This document shows positions 5,476 through 13,281 of a DNA stretch of 18,848 nucleotides, in pieces. Positions within the stretch are counted from its first letter, which is position 1, and every line of letters starts with the position of its first letter. The notes beneath the pieces were generated by a model. That model was not told the DNA's origin and did not search any database. It worked only from the letters and a program-made list of their open reading frames with translations. A program made the translations under genes and the position numbers. Location of the stretch: contig CAYGTS010000036.1 of NCBI GenBank assembly GCA_964352905.1, positions 1 to 18,848 on the forward strand, written 5' to 3'. The stretch is from CAYGTS01 sp964352905. Lineage in GTDB: Bacteria; Pseudomonadota; Gammaproteobacteria; JAHCLG01.

Positions 5476-7041
5476 ATGGCGAGTCAAGTCAAAGTACGTC
5501 CACAAAGTTTATTACGATCAACTACCTTAGTTGCAAGCATGACTTTTATCTCACGCATCTTAGGGTTTGTGCGCGATATGGTGATTGCACAAATCTTTGG
5601 TGCGGGGTTTGGTGTTGATGCCTATTTAGTTGCTTTTAAAATTCCAAGTTTTATGCGGCGGTTATTTGCCGAAGGTGCGTTTTCACAAGCGTTTGTGCCG
5701 GTATTATCCGAATACCGTGAAAAAAAAACACATGCCGAAGTCAAAGCATTCATAAATCATATGCTGGGCTTACTAGGCACAGTTTTGTTGATCGTAACGT
5801 TGCTTGCAATGCTATTTTCACCACTGCTGGTGCATGTGTTTGCGCCGGGTTTTCATGTTGGTGATCCGCGCTATCTATTAACCGCGCACATGCTACGCGT
5901 TACCTTCCCGTATTTATTATTTATTTCGTTGGCGGCCATGTGCGCGGCGATTTTAAACAGTTATGGCAGTTTTGGCGTACCGGCTTTTACGCCAGTATTA
6001 TTAAATTTAAGTTTAATTGTTGCAGCCTTATGGTTTAGGCATTATTTCACGATCCCGATTTATGCCTTAGCTTGGGGTGTTTTCTTTGCTGGCATCTTAC
6101 AATTTTCATTTCAATTACCTTTTTTGCGGCATAAGGATTTATTACCACGACCAAGTTTGCAATGGCATGATCCGGGTGTTAAACGCGTATTGTGGTTAAT
6201 GATCCCGGCCTTATTTGGTGTCTCTGTGGCGCAAATTAATATTTTAGTTGATACTATTTTTGCCTCATTTTTACCGGTAGGTAGCGTGTCGTGGTTATAT
6301 TTTTCTGATCGCTTAAGCCAATTTCCACTTGGCGTATTTGGTGTGGCGATTGCCACGGTGATTTTACCGTTACTATCACGCCGCTACGCTGATCAAGATC
6401 CGAAAACGTTTGCCAACACCATTGATTGGGCAATGCGCTGTGTGTTATTCATTGGTGTGCCTTCGGCCTTGGGATTAACGATTTTGGCTGGCCCTACGCT
6501 TGCAACCTTGTTTCATTACGGGCGCTTTGGTGACTATGATGTGATTATGTCACAGCAAAGTTTATGGGCTTTTTCGTTAGGTATTCCAGCCTTTATGCTG
6601 ATTAAAATTTTAGCAGCCGGTTTTTACGCGCGCCAAGATATCAAAACGCCAGTTAAAATTGGGGTGATTTCGTTAATTACCAATACGTGTTTAAATTTTA
6701 TTTTAATTTTTCCTTTGCAGCATGCTGGGCTTGCACTTTCAACCACGATTGCTGCTTATGTTAATGCCGGTTTACTCTTGTTCGGTTTAATCAAACGCGA
6801 TATTTATCACTTTAAAGCGCATTGGCTATCCTTTATGGCGCGATTATTGCTGGCCGTAACTGGTATGAGTGCGGCACTATTTTATTTATCAGCCAATATT
6901 AATACCTGGTTAGCGTGGCCGTGGCAACATCGTATGATCATGTTGGCGTTTTTAATTATTTTGGCTTTTTTGCTTTATTTTAGCATCGCCTTTGCCTGTG
7001 GTATGCGCAAACAGCACTTTAAACCCCATTCTTTAAAATGA
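5476..7041 (+). CDS. murJ: Lipid II flippase MurJ (MviN)
   Basis: Moves the peptidoglycan precursor lipid II from the inner to the outer face of the cytoplasmic membrane. The 521-aa protein is close to E. coli MurJ (511 aa), has the expected pattern of about 14 membrane helices, and aligns along its length. Essential charged residues are kept: SRILGFVRD (26-34; R27, R33, D34), the aspartate of GVDAYLVAFK (D48), RRLFAEGAFSQAFVPVL (61-77), and FSDRLSQFPLGVFG in the helix equivalent to E. coli D269/R270. ARQDIKTPVKI is the usual conserved loop. The ribosome site is weak (GAG, 5467-5469). It ends 7 nt before ribF, so the two are cotranscribed and probably translationally coupled. Confidence 0.97.
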   Translation: MASQVKVRPQSLLRSTTLVASMTFISRILGFVRDMVIAQIFGAGFGVDAYLVAFKIPSFMRRLFAEGAFSQAFVPVLSEYREKKTHAEVKAFINHMLGLLGTVLLIVTLLAMLFSPLLVHVFAPGFHVGDPRYLLTAHMLRVTFPYLLFISLAAMCAAILNSYGSFGVPAFTPVLLNLSLIVAALWFRHYFTIPIYALAWGVFFAGILQFSFQLPFLRHKDLLPRPSLQWHDPGVKRVLWLMIPALFGVSVAQINILVDTIFASFLPVGSVSWLYFSDRLSQFPLGVFGVAIATVILPLLSRRYADQDPKTFANTIDWAMRCVLFIGVPSALGLTILAGPTLATLFHYGRFGDYDVIMSQQSLWAFSLGIPAFMLIKILAAGFYARQDIKTPVKIGVISLITNTCLNFILIFPLQHAGLALSTTIAAYVNAGLLLFGLIKRDIYHFKAHWLSFMARLLLAVTGMSAALFYLSANINTWLAWPWQHRMIMLAFLIILAFLLYFSIAFACGMRKQHFKPHSLK

Positions 7042-7048
7042 AAAAAGT

Positions 7049-7978
7049 ATGAAATTAATTCGCGGATTAGATAATATTCCCAAGCATCATCTGGCCTGTG
7101 TTGCCACGATTGGTAACTTTGATGGCGTTCACGTTGGGCATCAAGCAATTATTGAACAATTACAGCAACAAGCAAAAACATTTAATTTACCCAGTGTGAT
7201 TATCATTTTCGAACCTACACCCAAAGAATTTTTTAAGGGCTTACAAGCACCGCCACGTTTGTCACGCTTACGCGAAAAAATTCAATTGTTGAGTCAATAT
7301 CAAGTTGATGAAGTGCTGTGTATTCATTTTAATGAAGACTTTGCAAGACTGCCGGCACCACAGTTTATTGAAACGATTTTAGTTAAACAATTAAATGTTA
7401 AACATTTGATCGTGGGCGATGATTTCCGTTTTGGTTGTAAACGCCTGGGTGATTTTAAACTATTGCAAAAACATGGCGCGCACTATGACATGCAAGTGAG
7501 TGCAACGGCCAGTGTTAAAATTAATGGCGAACGCGTGAGCAGTAGCTTAATCCGCGATTATTTAAAAGCCGGTAATTTAAGCCAAGCAGCTAGGCTCTTG
7601 GGCCATGCTTATACGTTATGTGGGCGGGTTGCTCACGGTGATAAACGTGGCAGATTACTTGGTTTTCCCACCGCCAATATTTATTTGCATCGTCGTGTTT
7701 CACCGATCTTAGGCGTGTATTGCATCAAATTACATGGCATTGCAGGTAAGTGCTATAACGGCGTTGCCAATGTAGGATCGCGCCCTACTTTTGCAGGCAC
7801 ACGTATTTTACTCGAAGTGCATTTATTTGATTTTGATCAAGAAATTTATGGCGCGCAAGTTTGTGTGGAATTTATTCATAAATTACGCGATGAGAAAAAA
7901 TACGCTAATTTTGAATTGCTGAAAGAACAAATTTTTCGTGATGCAAGTGAGGCCAAAGCTTTTTTTGAGCGCTATTAA
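7049..7978 (+). CDS. ribF: Bifunctional riboflavin kinase / FAD synthetase
   Basis: Phosphorylates riboflavin to FMN and adenylates FMN to FAD in the cytoplasm. The 309-aa length matches the family (E. coli 313). The N-terminal FMN adenylyltransferase half has the nucleotidyltransferase motif GNFDGVHVGH (22-31), the GDDFRFG segment (123-129) and SSSLIRDYL (164-172). The C-terminal flavokinase half has GDKRGRLLGFPTAN (197-210), NGVANVGSRPTF (237-248) and LEVHLFDFDQEIYG (255-268). No clear ribosome binding site precedes the ATG; the 7-nt gap after murJ suggests coupling. In many gammaproteobacteria ribF is followed by ileS and lspA, but here a convergent wrbA follows, so the cluster is interrupted. 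Several flavoproteins sit in this window (WrbA, BaiN-like, the monooxygenase), though nothing shows joint control. Confidence 0.97.
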   Translation: MKLIRGLDNIPKHHLACVATIGNFDGVHVGHQAIIEQLQQQAKTFNLPSVIIIFEPTPKEFFKGLQAPPRLSRLREKIQLLSQYQVDEVLCIHFNEDFARLPAPQFIETILVKQLNVKHLIVGDDFRFGCKRLGDFKLLQKHGAHYDMQVSATASVKINGERVSSSLIRDYLKAGNLSQAARLLGHAYTLCGRVAHGDKRGRLLGFPTANIYLHRRVSPILGVYCIKLHGIAGKCYNGVANVGSRPTFAGTRILLEVHLFDFDQEIYGAQVCVEFIHKLRDEKKYANFELLKEQIFRDASEAKAFFERY

Positions 7979-8038
7979 GCGCAAAGCATATTAGATTGTA
8001 TAACAGTCTGATTATTAAAATTTTTTACGGTGGTTGGT

Positions 8039-8635
8039 TTAAATTTTGGAGGTCATTCTACTCATCATCGCAACCCGCTTGCCTAGGGCGTGACACAGCG
8101 TTTTCTCCTCATGACTCAGCGGCTGATCGCTATTTTGGCCGGCCAAATGGCTGGCACCATATGGCGTACCACCAGTAGTCGTGGTTAATAAAGCCGATTC
8201 AGAATACGGTAAACCGACTATTAACATGCCGTGATGCAGTAATGGTAACATCATGCTTAACAGTGTAGCTTCTTGGCCGCCATGCAATGATGCAGTTGAG
8301 GTAAATACCGCAGCTGGTTTATCCTTTAATTTGCCGCTTAACCATAATGCGCTGGTGCCATCTAAAAAATATTTCATGCTGGCTGCCATATTTCCAAAAC
8401 GCGTGGGGCTGCCTAAGATTAAGCCATCACACTCAGCGAGTTCTTCATAAGTGGCAAACGGTGGGCCGTTTTCAGGAACTGTATCGGTGGTTGCTTCGCA
8501 TGTCGTGGAAACACTGGGCACGGTGCGCAAAATGGCATTGCAATTTTTTACTTCTTCAACACCACGCACAATACATTCTGCCATTTTGGCAGTATTTTGA
8601 TAACGACTGTAATAAACAATTAAAATGTTTAACAT
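8039..8635 (-). CDS. wrbA: NAD(P)H:quinone oxidoreductase, WrbA type
   Basis: A flavodoxin-fold FMN enzyme that reduces quinones by two electrons and so avoids semiquinone radicals; it is linked to oxidative stress and stationary phase. The 198 aa match WrbA (E. coli 198). The FMN phosphate loop YYSRYQNTAKMA (8-19), GSPTRFGNMAASMKYFLDGT (75-94), and STASLHGGQEATLLSMMLPL with the following HHGM are WrbA hallmarks. The C-terminal PYGASHLAG is also conserved. The ATG at 8635 has AGGA with a 7-nt spacer. It lies 40 bp downstream of the BaiN-like gene on the same strand and is likely cotranscribed with it. It converges with ribF across a 60-bp spacer. Confidence 0.95.
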   Translation of the reverse strand: MLNILIVYYSRYQNTAKMAECIVRGVEEVKNCNAILRTVPSVSTTCEATTDTVPENGPPFATYEELAECDGLILGSPTRFGNMAASMKYFLDGTSALWLSGKLKDKPAAVFTSTASLHGGQEATLLSMMLPLLHHGMLIVGLPYSESALLTTTTGGTPYGASHLAGQNSDQPLSHEEKTLCHALGKRVAMMSRMTSKI

Positions 8636-8675
8636 ACTATATTCCTAAATAAATGCAGTTCTGCAAGGTGAATAG

Positions 8676-9857
8676 CTATACTGCTTGGCCGGCGGCAAAA
8701 CCACTAGCCCACGCCCATTGAAAATTATAGCCACCCAGCCAACCGGTAACATCCACCACTTCGCCAATAAAATATAAACCATTAACCTGTTTTGCCGCAA
8801 ATGTTTTTGAAGATAAACTATCACAATCAACACCGCCTAAGGTGACTTCGGCAGTGCGGTAGCCTTCTGTGCTATTGGGTTTGATTTGCCAGGCTTGAAA
8901 TTGATCCACTATTTTTTGCATGGTTTTGATCGAGCAGTTTTGTAATGTTTTAGTCTTCATGTTTTCATTAAGCCAAACTTCAGTGATTTTTTTGGGGAAA
9001 TAGTGTTGTAAAAAATTTTTCAATAGTGAATTCGGGTGTTGTTGTTGCAGTAATTTAAAACTTTTAATTAAATCAATATCGGGTAATAAATTGATAGTTA
9101 AATTTTGCCCGGGTTGCCAATAATTAGAAATTTGCAGCATCGCAGGGCCACTTAAACCACGATGTGTAAATAACATCGCTTCGCGAAATTGTTGATTATT
9201 ACAATTCACAACACAATTCAGGGCATTGCCAGAAAGCACGCTATACTTGTTTTTCTCTGCTTCATGCAAGGTGAACGGTACTAGGCCAGCGCGAGTTGGC
9301 CACACCTTAAGCTTAAATTGCTCAGCCACTTTATAGCCAAATGGATTGGAACCCATGCTGGGAATGGATAAGCCACCCGTGGCAATTACTAGCGATTGGC
9401 AAACCAATACATCATTGCTAGTGGCAATTTTAAAACGATGATCGCTGGCTTTAATAATTTCAGTAATGCTGGTATTGAGTTTAATGGTTACATCATATTG
9501 CTGGCATTCCGCCAATAGCAGATCAACAATTTCTTTAGCTTTATGATCACAAAACAATTGGCCTAAGGTTTTTTCATGATATGCAATCTGGTATTTTTCA
9601 ACCAATGCAATAAAATGTTGTGGTGTATAACGGCTTAACGCAGATTTGGCAAAATGTGGGTTATGTGAAATAAAATTATCAGCCGTGACATGAAGATTAG
9701 TAAAATTACAACGCCCACCGCCTGACATCAAAATTTTGCGTCCTGGTTTGTTGGCGTGTTCCAAAACACATACCCTGCGACCACGTTTAGCCGCTTCAAT
9801 CGCACACATTAAACCGGCAGCACCGGCACCAATGATAATGACATCAATGTGTTGCAT
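8676..9857 (-). CDS. NAD(P)/FAD-dependent oxidoreductase, BaiN/HI0933 family
   Basis: A 393-aa flavoprotein of the HI0933/YhiN/BaiN family, whose physiological substrate is generally unknown. The N-terminal dinucleotide-binding motif is IIIGAGAAGL (7-16), followed by the family's diagnostic GRKILMSGGGRCNFTN (39-54). A second conserved block, TAEVTLGGVD, and the C-terminal FAD-contacting segment GEVVDVTGWLGGYNFQWAWA (about 365-385) are present. The length is usual for the family (about 390-420). The ATG at 9857 fits the N-terminus but has no convincing ribosome binding site. It precedes wrbA by 40 bp, making a two-gene flavin redox unit, and is divergent from yihY over 92 bp. Confidence 0.92.
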   Translation of the reverse strand: MQHIDVIIIGAGAAGLMCAIEAAKRGRRVCVLEHANKPGRKILMSGGGRCNFTNLHVTADNFISHNPHFAKSALSRYTPQHFIALVEKYQIAYHEKTLGQLFCDHKAKEIVDLLLAECQQYDVTIKLNTSITEIIKASDHRFKIATSNDVLVCQSLVIATGGLSIPSMGSNPFGYKVAEQFKLKVWPTRAGLVPFTLHEAEKNKYSVLSGNALNCVVNCNNQQFREAMLFTHRGLSGPAMLQISNYWQPGQNLTINLLPDIDLIKSFKLLQQQHPNSLLKNFLQHYFPKKITEVWLNENMKTKTLQNCSIKTMQKIVDQFQAWQIKPNSTEGYRTAEVTLGGVDCDSLSSKTFAAKQVNGLYFIGEVVDVTGWLGGYNFQWAWASGFAAGQAV

Positions 9858-9915
9858 TATAATGATAATAAGTTTGCGGCATAGTTGGTGTTCTCATGCG
9901 GATTAAAATGGTAGC

Positions 9916-9944
9916 ATTATACAGTTAGGATGAGTAAATAGGAA
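9916..9944 (-). promoter_or_regulatory. Possible promoter of the BaiN-wrbA unit
   Basis: On the - strand a perfect TATAAT (9916-9921) follows TTCCTA (9939-9944, three of six bases) by 17 nt. The start near 9909 would give a leader of about 52 nt. The same bases contain the yihY ribosome binding site, so the two divergent genes are tightly packed. Confidence 0.35.
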
Positions 9945-9949
9945 CGAGT

Positions 9950-11170
9950 ATGCAAACGCGTTTATCGCAATGGCTGACATTTTGGCAGCATATTTATAAT
10001 CGCTTGCTAGAAGTGGAGTGCACCTATCGCGCGGCGGCCTTAACCTTCACAACCTTACTTGCGATCGTGCCGTTGATGTCAGTGAGTTTTACGATTTTAG
10101 CGGCTTTTCCCGTGTTTAATCATATTACCGTAGCCTTACAAAATTTGATTTTCAAACATTTCATCGTGGGCTCTGGTGAAGTGATCCATCAATATTTAAA
10201 TAATTTCATGCATCAGGCAAGCAGTTTGTCGGTGAAGGGATTAGCATTTTTAGTCGTTACGGCAGTGCTAATGATTAGAACCATGGAAGGCGCTTTTAAT
10301 GCGATTTGGAAAATACGTAAACGCCGGCAGGGTATTTCAGCCTTTTTATTGTATTGGTCAATCTTAACGTTAGTACCAATTTTAATCGGCTTAAGCATGG
10401 GCTTAAGTTCGTACTTATTTTCATTACCGTTGATTTCTGGCACGGCTAAACACTTAGGCTTAACTACGCCATTATTAAAAATTACGCCGTTTATTTTATC
10501 CACCATTGGGTTTACCTTGCTCTATATTGCTATGCCTAATTGCCGAGTGCCGATTAGAACCAGCATAGTGGGTGCCATGGTAGCTGCCTTGTGTTTTGAA
10601 ACTGCCAAGCGTGGTTTTGGGTTTTACATTTCACATTTCCCAACCTACAAAATTATTTATGGTGCACTGGCCGCAATCCCTTTATTTTTTATTTGGGTTT
10701 ATGTAGCTTGGTTAATTATTTTACTGGGTGCAGTGCTAAGCAATGCTTTAGCGGTGCGTTATAACTTTAAAACCCAGTATGAATTAGATGGTTTTACGCA
10801 AGCCTATCGCTGGTTAGGTTATTTTTGGCAAGCACAAACACAAGGCAAAACCTTATCATTGTGGAATTTACTAAAATTAGATCGCGCAAATTATCGCGTG
10901 CCTCCTGAACAACAGTTAAACGCCTTAATTCAGGCTAAGCTTATTCATCATGTTGATCGTGATCGCTATATTTTAAGTCGGGATTTAAGTGCCTTAACGT
11001 TAGCTGATTTATATAAAATGTTACCGTGGAAATTACCGGCAGTGACTAAATTACCGAAATGTCATGATACCTGGGATCACGCATTGCAGCAGCAATTAAA
11101 AATTTTGGCTGAACATACCCAGCAAGATTTAAATGTGCCGTTAGTTGAGTTATATAAAAATACGGAGTGA
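9950..11170 (+). CDS. YihY/BrkB-family inner membrane protein
   Basis: This family (once misnamed ribonuclease BN) comprises polytopic inner membrane proteins of unsettled function. The 406-aa protein has the family start CTYRAAALTFTTLLAIVPL (24-42), MIRTMEGAFNAIWKIRKRR in the first loop, and the late IYGALAAIPLFFIWVYVAW segment; about six membrane helices lie in residues 30-265. After about residue 275 there is a soluble tail of roughly 130 aa with a winged-helix-like look (LDGFTQAYRWLGYFW..., ALIQAKLIHHVDRDRYILSR). E. coli YihY (290 aa) lacks most of this tail, but longer homologues are common in proteobacteria. AGGA at 9940-9943 with 6 nt spacing supports the ATG. The stop codon is followed immediately by the duplication of a 175-bp repeat. 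Confidence 0.9.
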   Translation: MQTRLSQWLTFWQHIYNRLLEVECTYRAAALTFTTLLAIVPLMSVSFTILAAFPVFNHITVALQNLIFKHFIVGSGEVIHQYLNNFMHQASSLSVKGLAFLVVTAVLMIRTMEGAFNAIWKIRKRRQGISAFLLYWSILTLVPILIGLSMGLSSYLFSLPLISGTAKHLGLTTPLLKITPFILSTIGFTLLYIAMPNCRVPIRTSIVGAMVAALCFETAKRGFGFYISHFPTYKIIYGALAAIPLFFIWVYVAWLIILLGAVLSNALAVRYNFKTQYELDGFTQAYRWLGYFWQAQTQGKTLSLWNLLKLDRANYRVPPEQQLNALIQAKLIHHVDRDRYILSRDLSALTLADLYKMLPWKLPAVTKLPKCHDTWDHALQQQLKILAEHTQQDLNVPLVELYKNTE

Positions 11171-11179
11171 GTAACTACC

Positions 11180-11354
11180 CAGCAATTCCCGGTGTAGCGA
11201 GGAACAGCCCTATTTGGGCAATCTCACATTAAAAACACTAAAAAATGTACTTATTTTTTATGTATAAACTCCGCTATTTTTTAGTGTTTTTAATGTGACC
11301 TTGCCTCAAATCTGACCGTTCTTAAGTTATTCAACACCTCGCAGGGAATTACTG
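11180..11354 (+). mobile_element. 175-bp MITE-like element, copy B, intact
   Basis: This is the complete form of the repeat also seen at 1-46 and 2825-3213. Its imperfect terminal repeats are CAGCAATTCCC (11180-11190) and GGGAATTACTG (11344-11354). The flanking 9-mers GTAACTACC (11171-11179) and GTAACTGCC (11355-11363) match at eight of nine bases, as an ageing target duplication would. A perfect 23-bp inverted repeat (11224-11246 with 11276-11298, loop of 29 nt) is rich in A on the left arm and T on the right. The duplication starts at the first base after the yihY TGA. The element may act as a terminator for yihY. It has no coding capacity. Confidence 0.85.
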
Positions 11355-11395
11355 GTAACTGCCCGTTAATTTGAAATTACAGAGTGAGTAATATT

Positions 11396-13000
11396 ATGCA
11401 AAAAACAGATGTTTTAATCATTGGTGCAGGTCCTGTGGGTTTGTTTATGGCAAATGAACTAGCTCGCCATGGTTTATCCGTGAAAATTATTGATCAAAAA
11501 GCGCAACTGAGCACACATTCAAAAGCGTTAGGTATTCATGTGCGCTCCATGCAAATGTTACGAGATGCAGGATTTTATGATCAGATATTGCAACAAGCAC
11601 ATAAAGCAACGGGCATGCAATTGAAAGCGAATGGCAAGCTTATTACGCAGATTAATTTTGAAAAAATGAATAGTCCTTTAAAATTTGTGACAATGTTACC
11701 GCAATCCCTTACAGAGAAAATTTTGTACCAAGGTTTAGAGCAAAAAAAAATTGCAGTGGAATGGCAAACCCAATTACTTAAACTACAAGCGAAAGACGAT
11801 CATGTTGAAGTGGTTTTGCAAAAACAAAGTCAAACAGTCACTGAAAAAGCAAGCTGGTTGATTGCCTGTGATGGCGCACACAGTACGGTGCGGCATCAAT
11901 TAAACTTTGAATTTAAAGGCGCAGCTTACCCGCAACAATGGTGGCTTGCCGATTTACAAATTGATTGGTCTTTGAGTCAAGATGATTTAATTATTTTTTT
12001 ACATCGTGCCGGATTACAAGCGTGTTTTCCAATGGGGAATAAACGTTATCGGATTGTTTTAGAAGCGCCTAAAAATGGTCCTAAAGATCCAACCCTGGAT
12101 GATATTGTTCGCGTCTTTAAAGAGCGCACGCAAGAGCAGTTTGAATTTGCTGATCCACATTGGCTTACCGGATTTACGCTGCATCATCGGCAAGTGCAAC
12201 AATATCGTGCTGGCAGAATTTTCTTATGTGGAGATGCCGCACATATTCATAGCCCGATGGGCGGTCAAGGTCTTAACACAGGGATGCAAGATGCTTATAA
12301 CTTAGCCTGGAAATTAAGCTTAGTAGAAAAAGGTTATGCAACAGAAAATTTACTCGATAGTTATCACCAAGAACGTTTTCCTGTGGGCCAAAAAGTATTA
12401 CGCGAAACAGATCATATGACCAAATTATTTACCTTAACCAATCCACTGGTGATTAAACTACGTAATTGGCTTATTGGTTTTATGACTTCTTTTCAATTTG
12501 TTAAGGCAAAGATGTTTGCTAATTTAGCTGAATTAACCATTAATTATCGTGACAGTGCGATTGTTAAACAAGATAGCACTGAAAAAGCGATTGCCGCAGG
12601 TGATAATCTACCGAATGTTATGCTGCAAGATTTAAAAACGAACCAAGTTGTTTCAATGTACCAATTAACCGGGCAAACAAAGCACCATTTATTTTATTTG
12701 GTTGGGCGCAATGAAAAATTTGATCAAACATTTTATGATTATTTACAACAACAGTTAAAAGCCTATGCGCCATTAATTGATTTTTCGGTGATCTTTTATG
12801 AACAACAACAACTACCAGAGCAAGCAGTTGTAAATCATTATTTTTTAGATCAGCATAAGCAAGCACATCATGATTTTTGTGCCAAGTATCGCACACTGGT
12901 ATTCGTGCGCCCCGATCAGTACATTGGTTATTATGCCATGCCTGCCGATGCGGAATTGTTTTTAGAGTTCTTGAAGGGTTATATTGTTGGCTGTTTTTAG
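11396..13000 (+). CDS. FAD-dependent (class A) monooxygenase
   Basis: The 534-aa protein resembles aromatic-ring hydroxylases of the PheA/MhpA/TetX type, which use NAD(P)H and O2. All three class A motifs are present: GAGPVG (10-15) binding FAD, the DG motif ACDGAHSTVR (157-166), and the GD motif FLCGDAAHIHSPMGGQGLNT (276-295). A C-terminal region of about 150 aa (from about residue 390) resembles the thioredoxin-like tail of phenol hydroxylases. The substrate cannot be told: no aromatic degradation genes are adjacent, and the HSKALGIHVRSMQMLRDAG stretch is generic. The frame is open to a GTG at 11384, but ATG 11396 is preferred, with GAGTGAG at 11382-11388 and a 7-nt spacer. The 175-bp element ends 41 bp upstream, so its promoter is either absent or lies in repeat sequence. 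Confidence 0.9.
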   Translation: MQKTDVLIIGAGPVGLFMANELARHGLSVKIIDQKAQLSTHSKALGIHVRSMQMLRDAGFYDQILQQAHKATGMQLKANGKLITQINFEKMNSPLKFVTMLPQSLTEKILYQGLEQKKIAVEWQTQLLKLQAKDDHVEVVLQKQSQTVTEKASWLIACDGAHSTVRHQLNFEFKGAAYPQQWWLADLQIDWSLSQDDLIIFLHRAGLQACFPMGNKRYRIVLEAPKNGPKDPTLDDIVRVFKERTQEQFEFADPHWLTGFTLHHRQVQQYRAGRIFLCGDAAHIHSPMGGQGLNTGMQDAYNLAWKLSLVEKGYATENLLDSYHQERFPVGQKVLRETDHMTKLFTLTNPLVIKLRNWLIGFMTSFQFVKAKMFANLAELTINYRDSAIVKQDSTEKAIAAGDNLPNVMLQDLKTNQVVSMYQLTGQTKHHLFYLVGRNEKFDQTFYDYLQQQLKAYAPLIDFSVIFYEQQQLPEQAVVNHYFLDQHKQAHHDFCAKYRTLVFVRPDQYIGYYAMPADAELFLEFLKGYIVGCF

Positions 13001-13001
13001 C

Positions 13002-13221
13002 CTAAATCTGAACGTTCTTGGCAAACATAAAGTTAAAAGGGGTGAGCAGTTACAGCTAAAGGGGGGGCTAACTCCAAAAGTGGCCCAAAAGTGTCATTCG
13101 CGGGAATGCCAAAACAGGCGGTTGGCTTTGGCATATCTGCGAGACACCTTGTCCAAAATTTAATGACTGATAAGCATATTTCATCGTAACTTATTCACTA
13201 AATCTGAATGTTTTCGGTAAA
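13002..13221. repeat. Direct repeats flanking a REP-like hairpin
   Basis: A 24-nt sequence beginning CTAAATCTGAA occurs at 13002-13025 and 13198-13221 with four differences, all transitions. AAATCTGAACGTTCTT (from 13004) matches AAATCTGACCGTTCTT in the right part of the 175-bp element at all but one base, so these are probably fragments of that family. Between them is a broken stem: GTGTC (13091-13095) with GACAC (13143-13147), and ATGCCAAA (13106-13113) with TTTGGCAT (13127-13134), including the REP-like TCATTCGCGGGAATG. The first copy starts 2 nt after the monooxygenase stop. I see no gene in 13001-13281. Confidence 0.6.
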
Positions 13222-13281
13222 AGCATGTTCAAATTTGCTGAATAGATACATTTCATCTATCAAGGGATCAGTGCGTTCCCA

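Noticed and set aside
7991..8026. Terminator after ribF (AGATTGT/ACAGTCT stem, later T-run)
   Set aside because: The stem is short with a G-T pair, and the T-run starts about 11 nt after it, so a classic rho-independent terminator is not supported.
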